64,000 nt of DNA from Nocardioides daeguensis (GTDB lineage: Bacteria > Actinomycetota > Actinomycetes > Propionibacteriales > Nocardioidaceae), in assembly GCF_019192965.1 (NCBI RefSeq), contig NZ_JAHTKU010000012.1, forward strand, positions 91,652-155,651, in the 5' to 3' direction. This document shows positions 43,943 to 56,100 of the stretch, piece by piece. Made by a program: the position numbers and the translations under genes. A model generated the notes under the pieces. The model was given only the letters and a program-made list of their open reading frames with translations, was not told where the DNA came from and ran no database searches. Every line of letters begins with the position of its first letter. The stretch's first letter is position 1.

Positions 43943-45535
43943 ATGACCGACCGGATCCAGATCAAGCGTGCGCTGGTCTCCGTCTTCGACAAGACCGGCC
44001 TCGAGGACCTGGTCCGCGGGCTCCACGAGGCCGGCGTCGAGCTGGTCTCGACCGGCGGCTCGGCCGCCCTCATCGAGGGCCTCGGTCTGCCGGTCACCAA
44101 GGTCGAGGACCTGACCGGGTTCCCCGAGTGCCTCGACGGCCGCGTGAAGACGCTGCACCCGCGCGTGCACGCCGGCATCCTGGCCGACCGCCGCCTGCCC
44201 GACCACGTCCGGCAGCTCGAGGAGCTCGAGGTCGCGCCGTTCGACCTGGTCGTGGTCAACCTCTACCCGTTCGCCGCGACCGTCGCCTCCGGCGCGGGCG
44301 TCGACGACTGCATCGAGAAGATCGACATCGGCGGGCCGTCCATGGTGCGCGCCGCCGCGAAGAACCACCCCTCCGTCGCGATCGTCACCGACGGCGCCGA
44401 CTACGCGTCGGCCCTCGAGGCCGCGCGGGGCGAGGGCTTCACCTACGAGGAGCGCAAGGCGCTGGCCGCGAAGGCGTTCGTCCACACGGCGACCTACGAC
44501 GTGCAGGTCGCCTCGTGGATGGGCTCGGTGCTCACCGACTCCAGCGTCGAGGACGGCGTGAGCACCGGCTTCCCGGCCTGGATCGGCGGCACCTGGGACA
44601 AGCAGGCCGTCCTGCGGTACGGCGAGAACCCGCACCAGCCCGCCGCGCTCTACCGCTCCGGCCTCGGCCCCGGTGGCCTCGCCGCGGCCGAGCAGCTGCA
44701 CGGCAAGGAGATGTCCTACAACAACTACGTCGACACCGACGCGGCCCGCCGCGCGGCGTACGACCACGGCGCAGCGCCGACCGTCGCGATCATCAAGCAC
44801 GCCAACCCGTGCGGCATCGCCGTCGGCGCCGACGTGGCCGAGGCCCACCGCCGCGCCCACGGGTGCGACCCGGTCTCCGCGTTCGGTGGCGTGATCGCCA
44901 CCAACGTCCCCGTCTCGGTCGAGATGGCCCGGCAGGTCGCCGAGATCTTCACCGAGGTCATCGTCGCCCCCGGGTACGACGAGGGCGCGGTCGAGGTGCT
45001 CCAGGGCAAGAAGAACATCCGGATCCTCCTCGCCGAGCCGCTCGCGCAGGGCGGCGTCGAGACCCGTCCGATCAGCGGTGGCCTGCTCGTGCAGCACGCC
45101 GACCGGTTCCAGGCCAAGGGCGACGACCCGGCGCGCTGGACGCTGGCCACCGGCGAGGCCGCCGACGAGCAGACCCTCGCCGACCTGGCCTTCGCCTGGC
45201 GCGCGGTGCGGGCGGCGAAGTCCAACGCGATCCTGCTGGCCAAGGACGGCGGCGCGGTCGGCATCGGCATGGGTCAGGTCAACCGCGTCGACTCCTGCAA
45301 GCTCGCCGTCGAGCGCGCCAACACGCTCGTCGAGGGCGAGGAGCGGGCCCGCGGCTCGGTCGCGGCGTCCGACGCGTTCTTCCCGTTCGCCGACGGCCCG
45401 CAGATCCTGCTCGACGCCGGGGTGAAGGCGATCGTGCAGCCGGGTGGCTCGGTGCGCGACGAGGAGACCATCGCGGCCTGCCAGGCGGCGGGCGTGACGA
45501 TGTACTTCACCGGCACCCGCCACTTCTTCCACTGA
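43943..45535 (+). CDS. purH: Bifunctional AICAR formyltransferase/IMP cyclohydrolase
   Basis: Catalyses the last two steps of IMP synthesis. The 530-residue protein has the N-terminal MGS-like cyclohydrolase part ([46 protein letters not shown]) and the AICAR transformylase part with [26 protein letters not shown] and [10 protein letters not shown]. The C-terminus TGTRHFFH is standard. ATG 43943 with a GAGGAGAG site. Regulated by the ZTP riboswitch in its leader. Confidence 0.97.
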   Translation: MTDRIQIKRALVSVFDKTGLEDLVRGLHEAGVELVSTGGSAALIEGLGLPVTKVEDLTGFPECLDGRVKTLHPRVHAGILADRRLPDHVRQLEELEVAPFDLVVVNLYPFAATVASGAGVDDCIEKIDIGGPSMVRAAAKNHPSVAIVTDGADYASALEAARGEGFTYEERKALAAKAFVHTATYDVQVASWMGSVLTDSSVEDGVSTGFPAWIGGTWDKQAVLRYGENPHQPAALYRSGLGPGGLAAAEQLHGKEMSYNNYVDTDAARRAAYDHGAAPTVAIIKHANPCGIAVGADVAEAHRRAHGCDPVSAFGGVIATNVPVSVEMARQVAEIFTEVIVAPGYDEGAVEVLQGKKNIRILLAEPLAQGGVETRPISGGLLVQHADRFQAKGDDPARWTLATGEAADEQTLADLAFAWRAVRAAKSNAILLAKDGGAVGIGMGQVNRVDSCKLAVERANTLVEGEERARGSVAASDAFFPFADGPQILLDAGVKAIVQPGGSVRDEETIAACQAAGVTMYFTGTRHFFH

Positions 45536-45570
45536 GCCCGATGGGCCGAGCCTGTCGCTCGTTCCTCGCG

Positions 45571-45607
45571 CCACGCTGCCGGCCGCGCGGTCGGCTCGGC
45601 AGCGTGG
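45571..45607. terminator. Hairpin downstream of purH
   Basis: CCACGCTGCCG (45571-45581) and CGGCAGCGTGG (45597-45607) form a perfect 11-bp stem 36 bases after purH, a plausible terminator. It is followed by further palindromic and tandem repeats up to folD. Confidence 0.55.
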
Positions 45608-45637
45608 TGGCGTTGGTCTGGCGGCACGACCCCGGCA

Positions 45638-45777
45638 CGTGGGGAACGCCGTCTCCTTCGCTCCGGTCGCTCGTTCCTCGCTCTCTCCGCTCCGTCGCAC
45701 GGCGTTCCCCACGACAGCCGGCCCGCTCCGTCGCACGGCGTTCCCCACGACAGCCGGCCCGCTCTGTCGGGCCGGCT
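45638..45777. repeat. 36-bp tandem repeat and overlapping inverted repeat before folD
   Basis: A 36-bp unit (starting CCGCTCCGTCGCACGGCG) is repeated exactly at 45687-45722 and 45723-45758, with a partial third copy from 45759. The unit contains ACGGCGTTCCCCACG, whose perfect 15-bp inverse lies at 45638-45652, so alternative hairpins can form. The partial copy ends in the hairpin AGCCGGCCC/GGGCCGGCT (45752-45777). No gene is encoded in 45536-45819. Confidence 0.7.
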
Positions 45778-45819
45778 TCCCGCCATGACCGCTGAACCCC
45801 TATCTGGAAGGATCGACCC

Positions 45820-46689
45820 GTGAGTGCACACAAGCTCGACGGCAACGCGACCGCGGCCGCCATCAAGGACGAGCTGCGGGTCCGCATCGAGAAGCTGCGC
45901 GAGCAGGGGATCACTCCCGGGCTCGGCACGGTGCTGGTCGGCGACGACCCCGGCTCGCGGTGGTACGTCAACGGCAAGCACAAGGACTGTGCGGAGGTCG
46001 GGATCGCCTCGATCCGCGTCGACCTGCCCGAGGTCGCCACCCAGGAGGAGATAGAGGAGGCCGTCGCCGGCCTCAACGCCGACCCCGCCTGCACCGGCTA
46101 CATCGTCCAGCTCCCGCTCCCGCGCGGGCGCGACGAGAACCGGGTGCTCGGCCTGATCGACCCGGCCAAGGACGCCGACGGCCTGCACCCGACCAACCTC
46201 GGCTGGCTGGTCCTCGGCAACGAGGCCCCGCTGCCGTGCACGCCGTACGGCATCGTCGAGCTGCTCCGCCGCCACGACGTCCCGATCGCGGGCGCCGAGG
46301 TGGTCGTGGTCGGTCGCGGCATCACCGTCGGCCGTCCGCTCGGGCTGCTGCTCACCCGGCGCTCGGAGAACGCCACCGTGACCCTGTGCCACACCGGCAC
46401 GGTCGACCTCGCCGCCCACGTGCGCAAGGCCGACATCGTGGTCGCCGCGGCCGGCGTGCCCGGCATCGTCACCGGCGACATGGTCAAGCCGGGGGCCGCT
46501 GTCCTCGACGTGGGCGTGAGCCGGGTCGACGGCAAGATCGCCGGCGACGTCGCCGACGATGTCTGGGACGTCGCCGGATGGGTCTCGCCCAACCCGGGGG
46601 GCGTCGGCCCGATGACCCGCGCCATGCTGCTGGCCAACGTGGTCTCGATGGCGGAGAAGCAGGCCGCGAACGGGAAGGCAGCGCACTGA
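45820..46689 (+). CDS. folD: Bifunctional methylene-THF dehydrogenase/cyclohydrolase
   Basis: Interconverts 5,10-methylene-THF, methenyl-THF and 10-formyl-THF, feeding purN and purH. The 289-residue protein has [20 protein letters not shown] with the catalytic Lys in GKHKDC, then [41 protein letters not shown] and [14 protein letters not shown]. The GTG at 45820 follows GGAAGGA. It overlaps the next small gene at CTGA. Placement beside purH fits the shared one-carbon pathway. Confidence 0.96.
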   Translation: MSAHKLDGNATAAAIKDELRVRIEKLREQGITPGLGTVLVGDDPGSRWYVNGKHKDCAEVGIASIRVDLPEVATQEEIEEAVAGLNADPACTGYIVQLPLPRGRDENRVLGLIDPAKDADGLHPTNLGWLVLGNEAPLPCTPYGIVELLRRHDVPIAGAEVVVVGRGITVGRPLGLLLTRRSENATVTLCHTGTVDLAAHVRKADIVVAAAGVPGIVTGDMVKPGAAVLDVGVSRVDGKIAGDVADDVWDVAGWVSPNPGGVGPMTRAMLLANVVSMAEKQAANGKAAH

Positions 46690-46994
46690 ACGACGAGCAC
46701 CCCGAGCCGGCCGAGGAGCCGCGCCGGTACCCCTCGACGATCGGCGGCGCCTGCTACATCGCCGTCCTGGTCGTCGTCGGCACCGGCCTGGTCCTCGCGG
46801 CCGTCTCGGACTGGCGCCTGGGCCTGCGGATCATGTCCGCGGGCCTGGTGACCGCTGCCGTGCTGCGCCTGGGGCTGCCGGAGAGGGAGGCCGGCATGCT
46901 CGCCGTCCGCAACCGGTTCCTCGACGTCGGCATCCTGGTCGCCGTCGCGGTCGGGTTGGTCCTGCTCGCCGGGAGCATCCCCGAGCAGGGTTGA
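46686..46994 (+). CDS. DUF3017 small membrane protein, apparent CTG start
   Basis: A 102-residue protein with three membrane helices after a Pro/Glu-rich tail ([17 protein letters not shown]). Proteins of this family often follow folD in actinobacteria. No ATG or GTG is available in this frame near the conserved region. CTG at 46686 overlaps the folD stop exactly as other coupled pairs here do (CTGA), and GGAAGG sits at normal spacing before it, so a CTG start is the best reading. Function unknown. Confidence 0.7.
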   Translation: MNDEHPEPAEEPRRYPSTIGGACYIAVLVVVGTGLVLAAVSDWRLGLRIMSAGLVTAAVLRLGLPEREAGMLAVRNRFLDVGILVAVAVGLVLLAGSIPEQG

Positions 46995-47006
46995 GAGCCT
47001 CGCAGG

Positions 47007-47050
47007 TACGACGAAGGGCCGGTGCCGCGTGGCACCGGCCCTTCGTCGTA
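47007..47050. terminator. Bidirectional terminator between folD operon and mdh
   Basis: A perfect 20-bp stem (47007-47026 with 47031-47050) with loop GCGT lies between the converging DUF3017 gene and mdh. It is one of the strongest hairpins in the window and ends both transcripts. Confidence 0.9.
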
Positions 47051-47070
47051 CGGCTGTGATCAGCGGGTGG

Positions 47071-48057
47071 TCAGATCAGGCCCAGCTCGGTGACCGCGGC
47101 CTTCTCGTCGGCCAGCTCGGCGACGGAGGCGTCGATCTTGCCGCGCGAGAAGTCGTCGATCTCGAGGCCCTGGACGATCGTCCAGTCGCCGTTCGCGGTG
47201 GTGACGGGGAACGAGGACACCAGGCCCTCGGGCACGCCGTAGGAGCCGTCGGAGACGACCGCCATCGAGACCCAGTCGTCGGCGGGGGTGCCGTTGAGCC
47301 AGTCGCGGGCGGCGTCGCAGGTCGCGGACGCGGCCGACGCGGCCGAGGAGGCGCCCCGGGCGTCGATGATCGCGGCGCCGCGCTTGGCGACGGTCGGGAT
47401 GAAGGTGTCGGCGATCCAGGCCTGGTCGCCCACGACCTCGGCGGCGTTCTTGCCGGCGATCTCGGCGTGGAAGATGTCGGGGTACTGGGTGGCCGAGTGG
47501 TTGCCCCAGATCGTGATCTTCTTGATGTCGGTGACGGCCGAGCCGGTCTTGGCGGCCAGCTGGGAGATCGCCCGGTTGTGGTCGAGGCGGGTCAGCGCCG
47601 AGAACCGCTCCTTGGGGATGTCGGGGGCGTTGCTCGCGGCGATCAGCGCGTTGGTGTTGGCCGGGTTGCCGGTGACGCCGATGCGGACGTCGTCGGCGGC
47701 GACGGCGTTGAGCGCCTTGCCCTGGGCAGTGAAGATCGCGCCGTTGGCGGACAGCAGGTCGCCGCGCTCCATGCCGGGGCCGCGCGGGCGCGCGCCGACG
47801 AGGAGGGCGAGGTTGACGCCGTCGAAGATCTTCTCCGGGTCGGAGCCGATCTCGACGCCGGCCAGGTTCGGGAACGCGCAGTCGTCCAGCTCCATGACGA
47901 CGCCCTCGAGCGCCTTGAGCGCGGGCTCGATCTCGAGCAGGCGCAGCTCGACGGGACGGTCACCGGCGATGGCGCCGCTGGCGATGCGGAAGAGAAGGCT
48001 GTAGCCGATCTGACCGGCAGCGCCGGTGACGGCGACCTTGAGCGGGGTGCTGCTCAC
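47071..48057 (-). CDS. mdh: Malate dehydrogenase
   Basis: NAD-dependent interconversion of malate and oxaloacetate in the TCA cycle. The 328-residue protein has the Rossmann start [31 protein letters not shown] (substrate Arg), [11 protein letters not shown], catalytic Asp in TRLDHNRA and catalytic His in [11 protein letters not shown]. This is the animal-cytosolic-like class common in actinobacteria. The GTG at 48057 follows GAAGGAG. It is alone on its strand here. Confidence 0.96.
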   Translation of the reverse strand: MSSTPLKVAVTGAAGQIGYSLLFRIASGAIAGDRPVELRLLEIEPALKALEGVVMELDDCAFPNLAGVEIGSDPEKIFDGVNLALLVGARPRGPGMERGDLLSANGAIFTAQGKALNAVAADDVRIGVTGNPANTNALIAASNAPDIPKERFSALTRLDHNRAISQLAAKTGSAVTDIKKITIWGNHSATQYPDIFHAEIAGKNAAEVVGDQAWIADTFIPTVAKRGAAIIDARGASSAASAASATCDAARDWLNGTPADDWVSMAVVSDGSYGVPEGLVSSFPVTTANGDWTIVQGLEIDDFSRGKIDASVAELADEKAAVTELGLI

Positions 48058-48153
48058 GAGGAAACTCCTTCAAGGAACTCGATGGACTCCTGCGACGCTA
48101 GCAGCGCCCGGCCCCGCGCGGGGAGCCGGTCCGGGTGCTGCGACGATGACGCC

Positions 48154-48813
48154 ATGCGGACACGTGTCCCCGCGGCTCTCGCGGCGCTCGCCCTCGCCGG
48201 GACCGTGCTGGCCGGTTGCGGGTCGGCCTCCGCGCCGAGTGCGCCGACCGGTGTCGACGGCCTGGTGATCCCGACCCCCGACCCGGGCCCGGCCGACTTC
48301 GTCGCTGCCGTGGACAACCCGTGGTTCCCGCTGGAGCCCGGCTCCCGGTGGGAGTACGCCGACCTGGGGACAGGGCAGCCCGCGTTGACCCTGACGGTGG
48401 AGACCGGCCCCGACGTCGCCGGCATCGCGACCACGACCCTGGTCCGCACCGGCGCGGACGGCGGCGTCGTGCGGGACCTGTACGCGCAGGACCGTGCCGG
48501 CAACGTGTGGTGGTTCGGCCGCGTGGGGGAGTGGCAGGCCGGCGAGAACGGCGCCGAGGCGGGCCTCGCGATGCCCGCGACGCCCCGCGTCGGGGACGGC
48601 TTCCGCACCGCGTCCGCACCCGGTCTGGCCGAGGTCGCCACGGTGCGGGCGATGGGCGAGAAGGTCACGGTCCCGCTGGCGTCGTACGACACGACGGTGC
48701 GGCTGGAGGTCGAGGACGCGGCCGGGGGACGCACCGAGGTCTATGCCCGCGGCACCGGACTGGTCCGGACAGGAGAAGCGGGACTGGTCGCGTACGAGCC
48801 GGGACAGCAGTAA
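48154..48813 (+). CDS. Putative lipoprotein of unknown function
   Basis: A 219-residue protein. The signal peptide ends VLAGC; the mature part has DNPWFPLEPGSRWEY, VRTGADGGVVRDLYAQDR and NVWWFGRVGEW. This WEY/AQDRAGNVWWFG pattern occurs in exported proteins of uncertain function in actinobacteria. The ATG at 48154 is the only sensible start; no strong ribosome site. The TAA stop lies within the left arm of a 20-bp inverted repeat. It is divergent from mdh with 96 bases between. Confidence 0.75.
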   Translation: MRTRVPAALAALALAGTVLAGCGSASAPSAPTGVDGLVIPTPDPGPADFVAAVDNPWFPLEPGSRWEYADLGTGQPALTLTVETGPDVAGIATTTLVRTGADGGVVRDLYAQDRAGNVWWFGRVGEWQAGENGAEAGLAMPATPRVGDGFRTASAPGLAEVATVRAMGEKVTVPLASYDTTVRLEVEDAAGGRTEVYARGTGLVRTGEAGLVAYEPGQQ

Positions 48814-48920
48814 CACGCCGTCCACCGCACTGGTCGGCTGCTCTCAGCACGAAACGCCGCCGACACGCCGTCCCCGCTGCTGACAAGGGGCGGGTGGTCG
48901 GGTGGACGGCGTGTTACTGC
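48807..48920. repeat. 114-bp unit with perfect 20-bp terminal inverted repeats
   Basis: The ends (48807-48826 and 48901-48920) are perfect inverted copies with core TAACACGCCGTCCACC. The left arm includes the last sense codon and TAA stop of the lipoprotein gene. A third, imperfect ACACGCCGTCC lies inside. It may act as terminator between the converging lipoprotein and aquaporin genes; the layout is also MITE-like. Confidence 0.7.
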
Positions 48921-49017
48921 AACGCCGGCCAGCGCGCCCGACGGGCCGGAGAACGCCCGAGGGCATGGGCCGCGTTGCCGCGACTCCACGCCCTCGGGAA
49001 CGTGTCTGCTCACCGCG

Positions 49018-50037
49018 TCACTGCGGCGGACGCACCTGGGTCTGGTCGCTGGCCGGCGGAGCCCAGCCACCCTGGTCGGGCGTGGCCGGGGCCGCGGGCT
49101 GCTGCTGCGCGGGGATCCACTGCTGGGAGGCGGGGTCCCACTGCCAGCCGTCCTGGATGATCGGCTGGGCCTGCGGCACCGACTGCTGCTGGACCTGCTG
49201 GACCTGCTGGACCTGCTGGCCGTACGCCTGCTGGCCGTAGGCCTGCTGGTTCCACTGCTGCGTGAACGCCGGGTCGGAGGAGCCGCCCGCGCCGAAGTTC
49301 AGGCCCGAGCCGGGGACCGGGTCCTTGTCGCGACCGAAGGTGAGCGGGTACACGGCGCCCGCGATCGCGGCACCGACGAGCGGCGCGACGATGAACAGCC
49401 ACAGGTCCTGGATCGCGTCGCTGCCGGAGAAGAAGGCGACGCCGATCGAGCGGGCCGGGTTGACCGACGTGCCCGTCGCGTTGATGCCGACGAAGTGGAT
49501 CGCGGCGAGCGCGAGGCCGATGGCGAGCGGCGCCTGGGCCGCGACGGCGCGGTTGCGCTCGTCGGTGACGGCGAGGATGACCAGCAAGAAGATGAAGGTC
49601 AGCACGATCTCGATCAGCAGCGCGCCGCCGACCTCGACCTGACCGCCCTCGCCGAAGCCGTTGCTGCCGAGCGGGTCGCCGAACTCCCAGCCGACGTCGC
49701 TGGCGAGGACGGTGAGCGCGAGGACCAGGCCGCCGATCAGCGCGCCCACGGTCTGGGCCGCGGCGTACAGGCCGGTCTCCCTCCAGGAGAGTCGTCCCGC
49801 GAGTGCCGCGCCGAGCGACACGGCCGGGTTGAAGTGACCGCCGGAGACCCGTCCGAAGGAGTAGGCCATGATCACGATCGCGATGCCGAAGGCGAGGCCG
49901 GTGGCCACGACGTCGGCGCCGGTGGTGACGGCCGCGCCGCAGCCGACGAAGACGAGCACGAAGGTGCCGAGGAGCTCAGCGAGGAGCTTCTGGGGCACGG
50001 ATGGGGGCGTGGACGTGTCCACTGCTTCTTCTGACAT
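49018..50037 (-). CDS. Aquaporin/MIP-family channel with Gln-rich tail
   Basis: A 339-residue membrane channel for water or small neutral solutes. Six helices with both NPA boxes (HFNPAVS and SVNPARS), the latter with the usual Arg after NPA, support an AqpZ-like water pore. About 80 extra residues follow the last helix, rich in Gln and Tyr (repeats of QQAYG and QQV) and ending with a WQWDPASQQWIP motif. The ATG at 50037 follows GGAGGAGAAGG. Solitary gene. Confidence 0.9.
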   Translation of the reverse strand: MSEEAVDTSTPPSVPQKLLAELLGTFVLVFVGCGAAVTTGADVVATGLAFGIAIVIMAYSFGRVSGGHFNPAVSLGAALAGRLSWRETGLYAAAQTVGALIGGLVLALTVLASDVGWEFGDPLGSNGFGEGGQVEVGGALLIEIVLTFIFLLVILAVTDERNRAVAAQAPLAIGLALAAIHFVGINATGTSVNPARSIGVAFFSGSDAIQDLWLFIVAPLVGAAIAGAVYPLTFGRDKDPVPGSGLNFGAGGSSDPAFTQQWNQQAYGQQAYGQQVQQVQQVQQQSVPQAQPIIQDGWQWDPASQQWIPAQQQPAAPATPDQGGWAPPASDQTQVRPPQ

Positions 50038-50144
50038 GGGCTGGACCTTCTCCTCCGTGGGGCTCCCGAAAACCGCCGGGTTACACAGGTCAGCCTAGTC
50101 ATTACTGTGGCCACCGAAGGGGACGTGCGCCCCGGCATCAGGTA

Positions 50145-50158
50145 TCTTGACGTCAAGA
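50145..50158. promoter_or_regulatory. 14-bp perfect palindrome upstream of icd
   Basis: TCTTGACGTCAAGA is a perfect dyad 34-47 bases before the icd start. Its TTGACG could double as a -35, so a bound dimer would block initiation. No cognate regulator is evident in the window; it could be a TCA-cycle control site. Confidence 0.55.
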
Positions 50159-50182
50159 ATCCCACCCACGGCCCAGGAGTGA

Positions 50183-52381
<2,199 letters not shown>

Positions 52382-52389
52382 GCACGACC

Positions 52390-53055
52390 GTGTCGCTGCC
52401 GGCCGCGGTCCGCACCTCGTTGCGGGCCGCGGCCGACGCGTCCCTGGCGCCGGGCCAGCAGGCCTACATGAAGTCCGCGATGCCCTTCCTCGGGGTGCGC
52501 GTCCCCGAGGTGCGCCGCCTGGTCCGCGCGCTGGTGCGCGAGCTCGGGATCGACGACCCGGGCGTCCTGGCGCTCTCCGCCCGCGAGCTGTGGGACGACG
52601 CCACCCACCGCGAGGAGAGGTACGCCGCGGCCGCGCTGCTCGGCCTGCGGCCGCTCAAGGGCGACCTGTCGCTGGTGCCCTTCCACGAGCACGTCGCGCG
52701 CACCGGCGCCTGGTGGGACCACGTCGACGAGGCCGCCCACCGGATCGCCGACCTGCACGACGCCCACCCGTCCGAGACCGCGACCGTCGTCGTGCGCTGG
52801 TCCACCGACCCGACGTCCTTGTGGGTACGCCGTCTCGCGATCATCTCCCAGCTGGGGCGCAAGGAGCGGGTCGACCTCGAGCTGCTGGCTGCGGTGCTCG
52901 AGCCCAACCTCGCCGACCGCGAGTTCTTCATCCGCAAGGCGGTCGGGTGGTCGTTGCGCGAGGTGGCACGGCAGTACCCGGACTGGGTCCGCGACTACGC
53001 CGCCACCCACGACCTCAGCCCGCTGAGCCGCCGTGAGGCCAGCAAGCACCTGTAG
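52390..53055 (+). CDS. DNA alkylation repair protein, AlkD-like
   Basis: A 221-residue all-helical protein of HEAT-like repeats that should bind alkylated DNA and excise N3/N7-alkyl purines. AlkD-type active-site features are the Trp/Asp in [15 protein letters not shown] and an Arg in [15 protein letters not shown]. The GTG at 52390 is chosen because it lies just past the icd stop and begins the first helix; there is no clear ribosome site, so it may be coupled to icd. Nothing else in the area is DNA repair. Confidence 0.85.
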   Translation: MSLPAAVRTSLRAAADASLAPGQQAYMKSAMPFLGVRVPEVRRLVRALVRELGIDDPGVLALSARELWDDATHREERYAAAALLGLRPLKGDLSLVPFHEHVARTGAWWDHVDEAAHRIADLHDAHPSETATVVVRWSTDPTSLWVRRLAIISQLGRKERVDLELLAAVLEPNLADREFFIRKAVGWSLREVARQYPDWVRDYAATHDLSPLSRREASKHL

Positions 53056-53149
53056 GCCGCAGACGAGTCCGCAATCGCCTGCCGGACGCCGCCTTCGCCG
53101 GAATTTATTCGGAGGCGAAGTGTCGGCGCCGGAACCTACGCTGGTCGCG

Positions 53150-56100
53150 ATGACCACGACGCTGACCCGCCCCGATGCTCCTGAGCGGCCCGCTGTCGGT
53201 GGCGACCCGGCGCGCAGCGTCGACTGGCGCCGCCTGCGCACGCCTGCCGCGGGCTTCGCCGTGGCCGCGGTCGCGGTCGCCGCCCTCGGGCAGGCGCTCG
53301 GCACCGTCGTGGCCGGGCGGATCGCCGACCACCCCACGGGGAACCTGGTCGCCTGGCTCGCCTTCTTCGTCGTCGGTGCCGCCACCATCGACACCGCCGG
53401 TCGCGTGGTCTGGGCCGGGGTCGTCGACCGCGCCGAGGGCCGACTGCGCGGTGACCTGCTCAGCGCCGCGCTCCAGCAGCCGCTGGCCCACCTGACCGAG
53501 CAGGCCGTCGGCGAGGTCCTCGACCGGGTCGACGACGACACCCACGAGGTCGGCACCCTGCTGCGCCAGCAGATCTGGCTGGCGATGCGCACCGGGTTCG
53601 CCTCGGTGCCGATGTGGCTGGTCGCCGGCTTCACCTGGTGGCCCGCCTTCCTGCTGTTCCCGCTCGTCGGCACCGTGACGGTCTGGGTGATGCGTCCCGC
53701 GCTGGTCGAGATCGCCCGCCGCAAGGTGATCGAGGAGGCCGCCTGGACCGACCACGCTGCGGCCCTGGAGGAGGGCGTCGCCGGGCGCGACGACCTGCGC
53801 ACCAGCCTGGGCCAGGCGTTCGCCGTACGCCGTCTCGCGCAGCTCTCGGCCGACGTCCACGAGAAGTTCCGCCGCGTCCTCATGATCGAGGCGCGGCTGG
53901 CGATCAAGGTCGGCCTGCTGCTCCACGGCCTGCTCGCCGCGATCGCGATCTGTGGCGTCGTGCTGGTCAGCGGCGACCACCTCGGTGTGGCGCAGCTGGT
54001 CACGCTGTTCTTGGTGACGACGATCTTCGTCGGCCAGATCAACAACCTCGCCCACCAGCTGCCCGACATCCAGGCCGGGCTGGGGGCGGTGCTGCGGCTG
54101 CGCCAGCTGCTCGCGGTCGAGGCCGAGCCTGAGGGGGGCGCAGCGGTGCCGTCGGGCGCGCTCGACCTGCGCATCCGGCACCTCGACTTCGCCTACACCG
54201 AGGGCTCGTTCGCGCTGCAGGACGTGACCTTGTACGTCGAGGAGGGCCACACCCTCGCGCTCGTCGGGCGCACCGGCTCGGGCAAGTCGACCCTCGCCTC
54301 GCTGCTCTCGCGCGCCGCGGAGCCCCCGCCCGGGACGATCTTCCTCGGCGGGGCCGACATCACGACCCTCGACCTCCACGAGCTGCGCCGCCGGGTCGGC
54401 GTCGTCACCCAGCGCACCGAGATCCTCGCCGGCACGCTCGCCGACAACATCACCCTGTTCGCCGCGGTGCCCCGCGAGGAGGTCGAGGCGGCCGTCGACG
54501 AGCTCGGCCTCACCGACTGGGTGGCCGGCCTGCCCGACGGCCTCGACACGTTGCTCGGCCCCGGCGGCACCACGCTGTCGGCGGGGGAGGAGCAGCTGGT
54601 CGCCTTCGCGCGGCTGCTGGTGCGCCACGTCCAGGTCGTCGTCCTCGACGAGGCCACGGCGCGGATGGACCCGGTCACCGAGGCCCGGGTCGTCGCGGCC
54701 GCCGACCGGCTGATCAGCGGTCGCACCGGCATCCTGGTCGCCCACCGGCTCAGCACGATCGAGCGGGCCGAGGCCGTCGCCGTGCTCGACCACGGCCGGG
54801 TCATCCAGCACGGACCGCGCGACGAGCTCGCCGTCGTCGACGGGCCGTTTCGCCGGCTGCTCGCGGCCAGTGACACCGAGGGCTTCGACGACGCCGAGGC
54901 GATCGAGGTCGAGGGCGCGGTCGGCGGCCGGCGGCGTACCGGAGAACCGCCGCAGCGGCCCGAGGTCGGCACCGGCTCCTCCCTGGCGCGGGGCACCTGG
55001 AACGCCTTCTGGGTGCGTCCGTGGTGGGGGGCCTGGTCGGTGGTGCTCTTCCTCGGCGGCACGGTCTTCGCCCCGCTCGGCGCGATCACCGGCTTCCTCT
55101 GGGGCCGGGTGGTCGAGCGGCTGGAGGCGGGGGAGTCGGCGGTCGCGCTGGTCGCCGTCCTCGTGGTCAGCCTGCTGGTCGCGCCGATCCTGCTCGCCGA
55201 CGCCTTCCGCCGCTACCCGCGCTGGTGGATCGAGGTCATGCTCCGGGTGCGGATGTCGGTGCTGCTCGGGCAGATCCGCACCCACCGGCTGCCGCGCACG
55301 CCCCCCGGCGAGGTGGTCGCCCGGTCCATGGACGCCGACCGCTACGCCCGGTACGCCGACCGCTGGGTCGACTTCACCAACGGTCTCCTCATCGCCGCGA
55401 TCACGATGCTCGCCGCCGGCACCTGGCTGGCGGGCGGCGTGCTGCTGGTGGTGATGACCACCAGCGCCCTGGCCTCCTCGATCGGCCGCCCGATCGCCGG
55501 ACGCTCGGCCGCACGCTCCTCGGCCGCTCGGGCCCGCTTCGGCCGCGCCGTCGTCTCCGCCGTCGAGTCGGCTCGCACCGTCAAGCTCGCCGGCCGCACC
55601 CCGCAGGTCCACGCCCACCTCCGCAAGGTCGACGACGGCCGGGTCGAGGCGGCGGTGTTCGAGCACCGGGTGCAGGCCTTCCTCGACGGCGTGCCGATCG
55701 TGATGGTGCAGGTCGGGGTGGTCGCCGCCTGGGCGCTCTACCTGGGGGACGTCTGGGGCCTGGCCACGGCGCTGCTCGTCGCGACGGCCGTCAACGGCTT
55801 CGACTGGTTCGGCCGGGTCGCCGGCGCCGTCGTCACCGAGGCACCCGGCGTGCGGGCCTGGCAGCGGGCGACCGCGCGGTTCGCGGGCGGACGCGACCTG
55901 ATGGCGATGGCCGAGGGGATCGACCTCGTCGCCGGCACGGCCCCCGATCCGCCCGCGCCGACCAGGGTCCCGCTGCAGCGCCTCGAGCTGGCCGGCTACG
56001 CCGCCGTCCACGACGACGGCACGATCGGCGCCACCGGCGTCGACCTGGCCGTCGAGCGCGGCGAGCTGGTGCTGCTGGTCGGGCAGGTCGGCTCGGGCAA

